In this document: in pieces, positions 29,051-37,600 of the stretch
How positions within the stretch are numbered: position 1 is the stretch's first letter
How the letters are laid out: each line of letters opens with the position of its first letter
Assembly (NCBI RefSeq): GCF_001293465.1
Contig: NZ_JSYZ01000010.1
Location: 1 to 64,000 of the forward strand
DNA: 64,000 nt
Source of the DNA: Pseudomonas asplenii
GTDB lineage: Bacteria; Pseudomonadota; Gammaproteobacteria; Pseudomonadales; Pseudomonadaceae
Direction: 5' to 3'
The notes under the pieces: model-generated
Told to the model about the DNA's origin: nothing
The model's input: the letters and a program-made list of their open reading frames with translations, nothing else
Databases searched by the model: none
Program-made: the position numbers and the translations under genes

Positions 29051-32010
29051 ACGCCTCGGTTCAGTTGTTCATCAATGTGACGTGCCAGCGAAGCGACACT
29101 CGGCGCATCAATCACACTGCCTAGCGAAAGGCTGATACCAAAGGCTTCACGCAATGCGACGATCAGGCGGCTAAACGAAAGTGAATGGCCGCCACTCATG
29201 AAAAAGTTATCATGCACACCCACCTGCTCTATCTCGAGCACCGAGCACCAACATTTCGCGACCAGAGCTTCGGTCGGCGTGCGCGGCGCCACGAACTCGG
29301 ATTGCCGATCTGCTTGGGCGAGATCACGCAACACTTGTTGATCGACCTTACCGTGCGGGTCCAGCGCCAAGTCCGCGAGCACGACGATCCTGGCCGGACA
29401 CATGCTCATCGGCAACTTCACCCTTAGTGCAGCGCTCAGTGCTTCAACGCTGAAATGGTTAGGCGATACAGGAACCACGAACGCGACCAGACAAGGCAAT
29501 GGCTCGCTCAGTTTTATGAGCGTGGCCTGCTTCACTCCAGGCTCAGCGTTAATGGCAGCGATGATTTCCGCTCGGTCGATGCGTACACCGTTGAGTTTCA
29601 TCTGGTCATCCTGGCGCCCGACGAACTCGATGGTGCCGTTTGGCAGGCGACGCACCCAATCACCGGTAACGTACATTCTCGCACCCGCGCAAGAGGTGAA
29701 CGGATCCGGCACGAAGTGACGAGCAGTAGCAGCAGATGCCCCCACCAGCCCCCTCGCCAATCCTGCACCACCAATGCACAGCATGCCGATGCCGGCCACT
29801 GGAGTGGGCCGACAGGCGGTATCTACGACATAAAAGACGTATTCATCCAATGGTTCACCAATGGGCACAGTTCTGGAATGCACGTCGTCCGTGGTTCGAT
29901 ACAAACTGGCGTTAATACAGGTCTCTGCAGGCCCATACGCATTGATCAGCGAACCACCGTGCTGAGCCAACGCGGCAACGAAAGTCCCCGGGAGAGCCTC
30001 ACCACCGATGACCACATGCGCAACTTTCGCCAATGCTGGCGCGCCGCCCGCATGCAAGCAACGCGACAGAAGACTGGGAGTCATTTGCACGATGTGAAAT
30101 GGAAACGCCTCGAGCGCCGCAATAACAGCGCGCTCCGAGGCGCCATCCACGACGTTCAGCAGGTGCAGCCGCGCACCACGGCAGAATGTCAGCACCCACT
30201 CCCAAAGAGAGGCATCGAAGGTCGCAGGCGTGCGCCCCAGTACGCGTTCACCCGGCATGAGGGGGAAGTGTCTGGTCAAGGCCTCCACCTGGTTGGCGAG
30301 CGCCCTCTGCGATACCGCGACCGCCCGCGGCTCCCCGGTGGTGCCGGACGTGCAGATTATGTAGGCCAGCACGTCCAGAGGCCATCGTCGCGCCTGAGCG
30401 CGCGGCGTGGTGGCCCCCAGTGCCGACTGCGCCCGGACGCCGCCGTCGATCTCAATGATCGCTTTCACTTTCGAACTATCGATGATGTGCTGTCGACGTA
30501 CCGCCGGCACATGCTCGCCGAGCGCAACGAAATGAGCGCCAACCCGCCAAACTGCCAAGGCGCCGATCAGGTAGCGCACCGGGTCAGCAACGGACAAGCC
30601 CACGCAATCCTCAATGCCAATACCGATGTCGCGCAACGCTTGCGCCTGCTCGCTAACAAGCTCACCCAGCTCAGCGTAGGTCCATGCCTGAGCGCCGTAA
30701 TCGAGCGCGATTTGCTGCCCCTGCTGCTCAATGACATTCCGGATACGGTCATCAACCATCATTAAAGCGTGCTCGGTGTGTCCTCGCCGCCTCGACACCA
30801 TCCATCCATCAGCCTGCAGATCAGCCACGTTCAACTGACCGACCTGGACCGATACATCCGAAATTGCCCGGGTCAGGATGTCGTGCAATTCATCCAGAAG
30901 AAAATCGACGGTCGCCTGGGAATAACGAGCGGGGTTCGCACTCATTACCAGGTGCGCTCGCGCCCCGCGGGCAAAGGTCACCTCGAGGTGGCTGGACGGC
31001 GCGAAACAGGCATGCGGGTGCTCTTCCCAGCTCAACTCCCGACTTTGCCCAGTTCGCAGCGTGCGCGTGGAGAAACGAATATTCTGTCGATCGGCATCAA
31101 TCGCCAAATGTTGCTCAAAAAAGCACTCCTTCCACTCACCGCACTCATCCAATTTCTTGAATACATGCTTGGCCAGCCCGGCGAACGACGTGCTGCTGGA
31201 AACCTCGAATGTCACCGGCAGTTCGTAGTCCAACCGGCCGACCAGATGTTCGAACATCTCTTCACGGTTACTGAGGACGACGATCAGGTCTTTGCTTCGC
31301 TCCGGCAGCAGACGCTCAAGCACCACTAGCCACGCACTCAGCACCAAGCTTTGGGCAGACACTTGTAGCCGAGCGGCGATTGAATCGAGGCGTTGCCCGA
31401 GCGCCTCACTCAATGCACACGTTGAAAAGGTCGCGCTGGTGGCAAAAGGCGCTTTCAGGCGCTCTTCGATCGGGAGCTCCAGGAGCGGTTCGAAAGAAGC
31501 GGCCGCCCGGGTCCAAAACTGCTTGCCGAACTGGGCTTCTGGACTGGCCATCAACTCGTGCTGCCAGTTCATGTAGTCCGCGTAGCATATGCGCCCCTCA
31601 TACCCACATGCGCCGCTCGACATCTGTTCAAGTGCCTGTACGACGAACAGCGATAAGCCATCCGCGTCAAAAACCCAGGCGCGGGAAACTGCGACCAACC
31701 ATTTGCGCTGGTCGATACTAACCAATGCCAGAGCGCACGCAGAACTGGCCAGCAACTGCGCCTTGGCCATGCGCTCAGATGCACCTTGCAGAGTTGACGC
31801 CTCGATCGCTTGCACCGAGCATTCGACGTTGATTCCCGGCAGGTAAATCCGACTGCGCGACAGCACATCGAAGGCAGATTGTCGCAGCATATCGATGCTG
31901 AGGTCGCCGGAAAGAGAAAAGGTGCAGCAGATGATTTCCGAGGACTCTTCACCCGTAGTACGACGGCCATAAGCCTGCAACTGCGGCAAAGACAGAGAGG
32001 AAAAGCTCAT
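29047..32010 (-). CDS. NRPS module: C(degenerate)-A(Gln-like)-T
   Basis: The start is the ATG at 32010, overlapping the upstream hydroxylase stop by 4 bp and preceded by AGGAAGAACC, giving 987 aa. The first about 430 residues have a condensation fold, but the HHxxxDG motif is replaced by WVFDADG (within SRAWVFDADGLS), so the domain is predicted to be inactive. The A domain (CTSGTTGEPRA) has selectivity residues D-A-W-Q-V-G-A-I-N-K, resembling the glutamine code DAWQFGLIDK at seven positions. The carrier is FFMSGGHSL. The stand-alone C protein two genes upstream has an intact motif and could do the bond formation for this module. The order after the polyketide gene suggests the Gln-like unit follows the polyketide extension. 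In bleomycin that position is Thr, so this would be a departure. Substrate is inference. Confidence 0.9.
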   Translation of the reverse strand: MSFSSLSLPQLQAYGRRTTGEESSEIICCTFSLSGDLSIDMLRQSAFDVLSRSRIYLPGINVECSVQAIEASTLQGASERMAKAQLLASSACALALVSIDQRKWLVAVSRAWVFDADGLSLFVVQALEQMSSGACGYEGRICYADYMNWQHELMASPEAQFGKQFWTRAAASFEPLLELPIEERLKAPFATSATFSTCALSEALGQRLDSIAARLQVSAQSLVLSAWLVVLERLLPERSKDLIVVLSNREEMFEHLVGRLDYELPVTFEVSSSTSFAGLAKHVFKKLDECGEWKECFFEQHLAIDADRQNIRFSTRTLRTGQSRELSWEEHPHACFAPSSHLEVTFARGARAHLVMSANPARYSQATVDFLLDELHDILTRAISDVSVQVGQLNVADLQADGWMVSRRRGHTEHALMMVDDRIRNVIEQQGQQIALDYGAQAWTYAELGELVSEQAQALRDIGIGIEDCVGLSVADPVRYLIGALAVWRVGAHFVALGEHVPAVRRQHIIDSSKVKAIIEIDGGVRAQSALGATTPRAQARRWPLDVLAYIICTSGTTGEPRAVAVSQRALANQVEALTRHFPLMPGERVLGRTPATFDASLWEWVLTFCRGARLHLLNVVDGASERAVIAALEAFPFHIVQMTPSLLSRCLHAGGAPALAKVAHVVIGGEALPGTFVAALAQHGGSLINAYGPAETCINASLYRTTDDVHSRTVPIGEPLDEYVFYVVDTACRPTPVAGIGMLCIGGAGLARGLVGASAATARHFVPDPFTSCAGARMYVTGDWVRRLPNGTIEFVGRQDDQMKLNGVRIDRAEIIAAINAEPGVKQATLIKLSEPLPCLVAFVVPVSPNHFSVEALSAALRVKLPMSMCPARIVVLADLALDPHGKVDQQVLRDLAQADRQSEFVAPRTPTEALVAKCWCSVLEIEQVGVHDNFFMSGGHSLSFSRLIVALREAFGISLSLGSVIDAPSVASLARHIDEQLNRGV

Positions 32011-33074
32011 GATGGTTCTTCCTGAACACACGATGGGGTACGCAGTTGCGCCCACTCGATCTGATCCAACTGGGAAAAATAGATGATCCTCGCACCCGCA
32101 TACGGTGCGCGGCCATGCGCTATGGACAGGTTATCGATCAACAGCACATCACCAGGCTGCCATTCGATTGACACCGTATTAGCGTCATAAGCCTGCCCGA
32201 TCGCCATGAGTATGTCGAGTTCGATAGCCTCGCCGTTGGCGTAACGCGTGTCATTGATCAGTTGATCTCCCCGCGCCTCGACAGCCAAAGCCTCGCGCGC
32301 ATGCAGCGGCAAATTCGAGTGGTGGAAGAAAAACACATGATTGGTCCAACAGAGCGCACCGGTACGCGGGTGCACTGCCACACAAGGACGAACTTGCGTC
32401 GTGGTCAACACGCCATTGTCCTTCCACTCTAGGTGTATCTCGTCGCAAGCGGCGATGGCCTCAACAGCGGCTCGATCATTCACACCGAAAGCTTGCTGCC
32501 AGGACATACCGAAGTAAGGGTGATAACTGCGTACCAGTTGATAACCGCCAAGGGCAAAAGATGACCGGATGCCCTCAGGTAGCATCTTCCATACCGCTCG
32601 GCAATCGGCAAGCCATGTCGCCCCCCCTGTTTGCGAAGGCTGGCTGCAGTAAAAAAGCAGCTTGGCAGGCATCGCCCGCTGATAGGAATTTTCGTTGTGA
32701 AACGCGATGGGGTAGGCACCAGGGTACTCCGTGGCGGTGAACACGCTGCCGGAAATACGCGTGCGAGGAGAGGTTTCCTCACGACTGATGGTGGGGGTAC
32801 AACCCAGCCATTGGCCTAACAATTCAAACTCGCGCGCGCCACCGACTTCAAAACCACGAAACAGCAATGCGCCACGCTCGTCGAGCCGGGCCTCGATCCA
32901 CGCAGCATACCGGCGGAACACCTCAGCCAGCCGAACATCTGGACGTGCGGGCATGAACACCGACAAGAAAGGCCCCTCAGCCGGTACCTGCACCAGGCTG
33001 TCCCGCCAGTCGGACATGTGTCCGCTGGGCTGAGCCGAACGATCGAGCGAAAACCGCTTTTTCCATTCATGCAT
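32007..33074 (-). CDS. TauD/SyrP-like Fe(II)/2-oxoglutarate hydroxylase (first copy)
   Basis: The protein is 355 aa from the ATG at 33074, which overlaps the C-domain gene by 8 bp; its stop overlaps the next NRPS start by 4 bp. Iron ligands are visible as HNE (AIAFHNENSY) and the distal His in NLSIAHGRAPY. FYCSQPSQTGGAT and GALLFRGFEV are typical of the SyrP branch of the TauD superfamily. SyrP hydroxylates the beta carbon of carrier-bound Asp in syringomycin synthesis, and a SyrP-like protein (Orf1) is proposed to hydroxylate His in bleomycin synthesis. Its position between C-domain and Gln-like NRPS genes suggests it acts on a residue of this line, possibly the Gln-like one. A second copy is at 47752-48750. 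Which residue each modifies cannot be read from sequence. Confidence 0.92.
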   Translation of the reverse strand: MHEWKKRFSLDRSAQPSGHMSDWRDSLVQVPAEGPFLSVFMPARPDVRLAEVFRRYAAWIEARLDERGALLFRGFEVGGAREFELLGQWLGCTPTISREETSPRTRISGSVFTATEYPGAYPIAFHNENSYQRAMPAKLLFYCSQPSQTGGATWLADCRAVWKMLPEGIRSSFALGGYQLVRSYHPYFGMSWQQAFGVNDRAAVEAIAACDEIHLEWKDNGVLTTTQVRPCVAVHPRTGALCWTNHVFFFHHSNLPLHAREALAVEARGDQLINDTRYANGEAIELDILMAIGQAYDANTVSIEWQPGDVLLIDNLSIAHGRAPYAGARIIYFSQLDQIEWAQLRTPSCVQEEPS

Positions 33075-34686
33075 CGCTGCCACTCCCGCTGGTTCGCGCA
33101 AACCGCCGCTGTTTCATCCGCGCGAAAGCTGCTCGATGTCCGCTATACAGCTGCTCTTGTCGAGCCTGCAAAGCCCCTATGAACTCACTGCAGCTCGCGT
33201 CTGGACAATCGACTGCCAGTTGGGCCACCTGCTGGTACAGTACATCGAAATCGCTGGCCAAGGCCTCGGTGTGCGCGAGGATGCGATAGGCCACACTGAT
33301 GCGAAATGAGGTACCTGCATCACTCAAATAGCAGACGAAGGGCACATCGTGCTCTTGCTCACTATGAACATGGTTTGCCGCTACTGAACACCCAGGTAAC
33401 GAAAACGTGGCATGTGCGTTGTTATGGAATCCGAAGAGATAGCTCAAGCCCGACAGCCCGGCAGCTGTGGCTTGCGCATCGATTTCATGATGCGCCAGCC
33501 ACTTGTGAGCCAGCGCGGCGCGTAGGGTTCTGCCGACCTGTGCGACCATTGCCGTGAAAGGGATGGCTGGCTCCACGCCCTGGACGATGGGTACACGATT
33601 GACGAACAAGCCCACGGTTCGTTCGAACTCGGCGGCGTCACGCATCGAGGCATCTAGCCCAATACACTCGGCACCGGGCGATTGCCTGGCCTCGAGCAAC
33701 AATCGAAAAAGGGCAAACATTGTCGAATAAAGTGTTTCACCGCACCGTCGCGACAACGCTTGCAGGCTGGCAATTACGGGGGCCTGCAAGGTGAACTCGA
33801 ACGAACGCATACTGCCGGAACCGCCGATCAACGCTGCTCGTTCGAGGCTCGGACGCCCCGCCGCGGACGCAATTTCCAGCGCGCAGCACATTTGTGCTCG
33901 CCACCAAGCGAGCAGTGCCGCCCGCCCCTGCTTGGCAATCGTCGCTCGCTCATACGCCACGAATGCGGGATACCCCAAGGATCCGGCGCTTTCCGGCAGC
34001 GCCTGACCGGCATGCAACGCCCGGTAACCCCGACAGAACTCATCGACGATGATCGCGAAGGAAGTTCCATCACTGGCAATGTGGTGCCGACGCAATGTCA
34101 ACAGAGTGTGCTCACTGCCCAGGGTGCAGAGGTTGACGTCCAGCAATGGGCCAGTCGACAGGTCGAAGGGCCGTGTGGCGTGCTCGGCGGCGAGGTGGCG
34201 CAGTACCGAGAGCATGTTGTCGGGTAACTGCTCGCTACCACGCTCGACCGATACCTTGACAGGCCTGAACGGATGCACCTGCTGGCGGGCGTCGCCATGC
34301 TCTGCATCGAACCCCATGCGCAAGGCAACATGCCGCTCCATCAAGGCATTCACAACTTCAGTCACGATGCCTGGGTCCAAACTCCCTTGGATCAATACAC
34401 AGCTGGTCAAGCCAAATCGCGAGCTGCTGGGGCGAGCCCGTTCCATAGCCCATATTTCTTCCTGAGCATTGGACAACGGAACACCGACCGAGGCACCGGC
34501 CCCCTTACCTGAAGCACCAAGCAACTGCCTCAGCTCACTCCGGTGCCGCGCCAAGGCCTGTAGCAGCTCACTCGACAAATGCTCCTTGGGTCCTTTGACC
34601 TGTAGCGCTTCCCCCTGCAGTAGAACGCGCCCCCCTTGTCGATAGAGTTCGACGAGCGATTCGAATGCCTGCGACTCAGAGTTCAA
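33067..34686 (-). CDS. Stand-alone condensation domain with TubC-type docking domain
   Basis: The frame has no suitable ATG. A TTG at 34686 is preceded by GGAGG with 6-nt spacing, overlapping the PKS stop by 11 bp, and gives 539 aa. Residues about 1-55 (ESLVELYRQGGRVLLQGEALQV) look like a TubC-type N-terminal docking domain. The rest is one condensation domain with an intact HHIASDGTS near residue 201 and no A or T domain. It lies directly between the AT-less PKS and a C-A-T NRPS whose own C domain has lost its His residues. It therefore most likely joins the PKS product to the amino acid on that NRPS, acting in trans. The docking domain would bind the C-terminus of the PKS or another synthetase. 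This job is inference from the paired loss and gain. Confidence 0.92.
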   Translation of the reverse strand: MNSESQAFESLVELYRQGGRVLLQGEALQVKGPKEHLSSELLQALARHRSELRQLLGASGKGAGASVGVPLSNAQEEIWAMERARPSSSRFGLTSCVLIQGSLDPGIVTEVVNALMERHVALRMGFDAEHGDARQQVHPFRPVKVSVERGSEQLPDNMLSVLRHLAAEHATRPFDLSTGPLLDVNLCTLGSEHTLLTLRRHHIASDGTSFAIIVDEFCRGYRALHAGQALPESAGSLGYPAFVAYERATIAKQGRAALLAWWRAQMCCALEIASAAGRPSLERAALIGGSGSMRSFEFTLQAPVIASLQALSRRCGETLYSTMFALFRLLLEARQSPGAECIGLDASMRDAAEFERTVGLFVNRVPIVQGVEPAIPFTAMVAQVGRTLRAALAHKWLAHHEIDAQATAAGLSGLSYLFGFHNNAHATFSLPGCSVAANHVHSEQEHDVPFVCYLSDAGTSFRISVAYRILAHTEALASDFDVLYQQVAQLAVDCPDASCSEFIGALQARQEQLYSGHRAAFARMKQRRFARTSGSGSDA

Positions 34687-37600
34687 TACCAACCTCCGAA
34701 GACGGCGCCTTCTCGGCAATTTTCATGTCGATGTAGGCCACGAGAGCACCAAACGTGAGCGTGTCAAGCAACGTGGAGAGCGAAAGATCGACACCATGTG
34801 CCTGTTTCACCAGGGCCGACAGTCGCAACGCCAACAACGAATCACCACCCGCGCTGTAGAAATTGTCATCATTGCCCTGCACTGCAACGCCCAGCAACTC
34901 CTCCCATATCTGCGCCAGTGATCGAGCAGTGTCGTGCGACACAAATGCCAACCCGCCCTCTCGAGAGCCGGGCTGCACGGCAGCGCTCAGTTTCAGACTA
35001 TCGAGGTAGCGCCCATAATCGGCGTGCGTCGCCTGTTGTTGATAGGCCATGAGCGAGGGCAAGTCTTGGGCACACACCACCACTTCTTCATGGTCGCTCG
35101 CGATGACTCTGAGGAGCGTTTCGACACCCTGCCGAGCAGATACGCTCTGAAGCCAGTGGCTATCGCCCCAGGTGTCCGTCGTGCTCTCACGCTTTTCGTC
35201 GTTCAACCTGTAGCGTGACTGGAACTCGCTCTGCGCATAGGCCCACATCCCGTCGGTTTGCCAATCGGTCCAATTGATGCAAATGAATCGGCACGTAGAG
35301 TCTGCTGCGCCGGCTCGCGCATGAGCATTCAGATAACCATTCCCGATGACGTAACCGGCCTCCCCGAACTTCGCCTTGTGCAAGACCGCACCGATTGAGG
35401 AGAAATTCACATGAAAATCCGGGCGCAAGTGGGCGAATGCTTCAGTAACATTGGTAACGCCATGAGTCTTGGTGCGAATCGAGCGTTCGAGCATGCTGAA
35501 CGAACGATTGCGCAACACGCCTTCGCGATCGATCTCGCCCGCCAGATACAGCACGCCGTCAATCTTGCTATGGCGTTCGCCGATGCGTCGCGCTGCGGCA
35601 AACACCGCTTCTCGATCATTGGCATCAAGCTGCTCGAGTTGTAGGGAGGAGGCTTGGCCACGGATCGTAGCAAGCTGCCGGCGAATCGCCACCTGCCGCT
35701 CATCATTCTCGGACTCGGGGCGATCCAGCCACTGCGCGCGATGGAGGATGACCAGGTGGACGGCAAAGCGACGCACGAGCGCTTGCGCGACAGTTAAACC
35801 AATGCCACCCAGTCCTCCAACCAGCACGAGGACGGCACCATCGAGATCGGGTTCATCAGGGGAGAGATCCACCTGCGCATGGTAAGGCTGCCAGAGGTAC
35901 CGCCCCCGAACGGCTAGCGTCCCAGAGACGTTTGCGCAGGTACATGCGGTGGCAAACGCCGGTGGTAATGCACCGTCGGCCGGCAGCTCGACATGACGCA
36001 GATGAAACTGGGGATATTCCAGCTCAATCATTTTCGACATGTCGTAAGCCAAGCTCTGGGAAGCGTATACAGGCTCATTGCCCGCCACCCTGAAAAGACC
36101 GCGGGAAATGACCAACCACTCGATGCTCTTATCACCCTGCATCTGATCGAGGATCTTCGCGGTCCAGTGCAAAGTACCCAGAGAAGTAGTTACAGCAGCC
36201 TCCAACTCACCACCCGGGACGGGGCGAGTCCAGGCATACACGACCCGATCGATCCGGCCATGACGCCGCAGGCATGCATCTATCGCCAGGCGGACGTGTT
36301 CCTCGTTGCCCATAGATACAATGTGATCTTCGGGGGATAGCGCATCACTCGCGGCACTGACCACCGCTAAGACCTTCGCTTGACTTTCCTCGGCCAGGTT
36401 TTCGATCCCGCGCCGCAGCGTTGCATCATCGACGAATGCGAGCACAACATCACCGGTCGGCCAGCGCTGCTCGCACGCTCCGGTAAAACGTCGCCATTGA
36501 GGAATATAGGTGTGCTCTTTGGCGTAGGGATTGGGTCGCCCCCACCACAGCAAAGATTCGGTCTCTTGGCTGGGCGACCCCGCAAGCAGGTATTCACCGC
36601 ATGCGGATGCCAGCAACTGCTGGTAGCCCGCGACCGACAACAAAGGGCCATGAGCGCGTTTGTCTTCGTAACGCCACCACTGCGCAAGCATGCCCCAGAT
36701 CAATTGCGTGGAGAGCCGCGAATCTGTCGAATCGATTTGGCACAGTACGCCCTGATCGTTGATCAACTCACCAAGATTGGCCAACGCGGCTTGCAGATTC
36801 GTCGCTACGTGCAAGACATTGAAACCGATCACCACGTCGAAGTGATCGACAGGTATCGACTGGGCAGCTGGCCGACGGTCTATATCGAAACGTGCGAAAC
36901 GCAGTTGTCCAAGCGTTGCTTGTACCTTTTCCTCGAGTCTCTCTCGGGCCCGCTCGACCAAAGACTGACTCTCATCGCTAATCCAGTATTCGGCCAGATG
37001 CTCCGTGTTCGGAGCAGCGAGCAAGTGCTGGGTCAAGGCCAAGTGGCCGCAGCCGATCTCGAGGATACGCAGCGGTCTGCCCAGCTCGGCGCAGAACCGA
37101 CGCAGGAACAGGTCGACCTGAGCGAATTGATCGGCCACGATAGCGTTGCGCTGAACATCGCTGCCAATGGCCTGGCTAAGTCGGTCCATGCCTTGTTCAG
37201 CCAAAACTTCCAGCGCGGGGCATCCTTGACACATGATCGATGCACGCTGCTCTGCCAAATCTGCAAGCAGTCGCACCAACGGCGCACGGGCGGGACAGCG
37301 CTCAAGCACCGATGCGGCCAACTGCGACGACTGAGGTAGGCCCATCAGAGCACTTGCCTGCAACATTGACTGCTCGCCTAATAGAAGGCCACGCGCCAGC
37401 ATGCTTTCGACCAGGTACTCACCGAAGCGCTGGTAGTCGGGATCAAGCCCAAGCTGATCGATCAATTGGGCACGCTCGATGGTTGGATCTGCGCTGAGAG
37501 CCGTCACCCGATCGAGCAAAAAATCGCGAATCAGGCCGGCACTGTAGTCTTCCACCAGTCTCTCGGTAACGGGATCCTGCGGCGGCAATGGCACATCGGG

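Noticed and set aside
29455..30765. Plus-strand frame of 436 codons opposite the Gln-like NRPS
   Set aside because: Antisense shadow of a conserved A domain; rich in Arg and His with no domain pattern.
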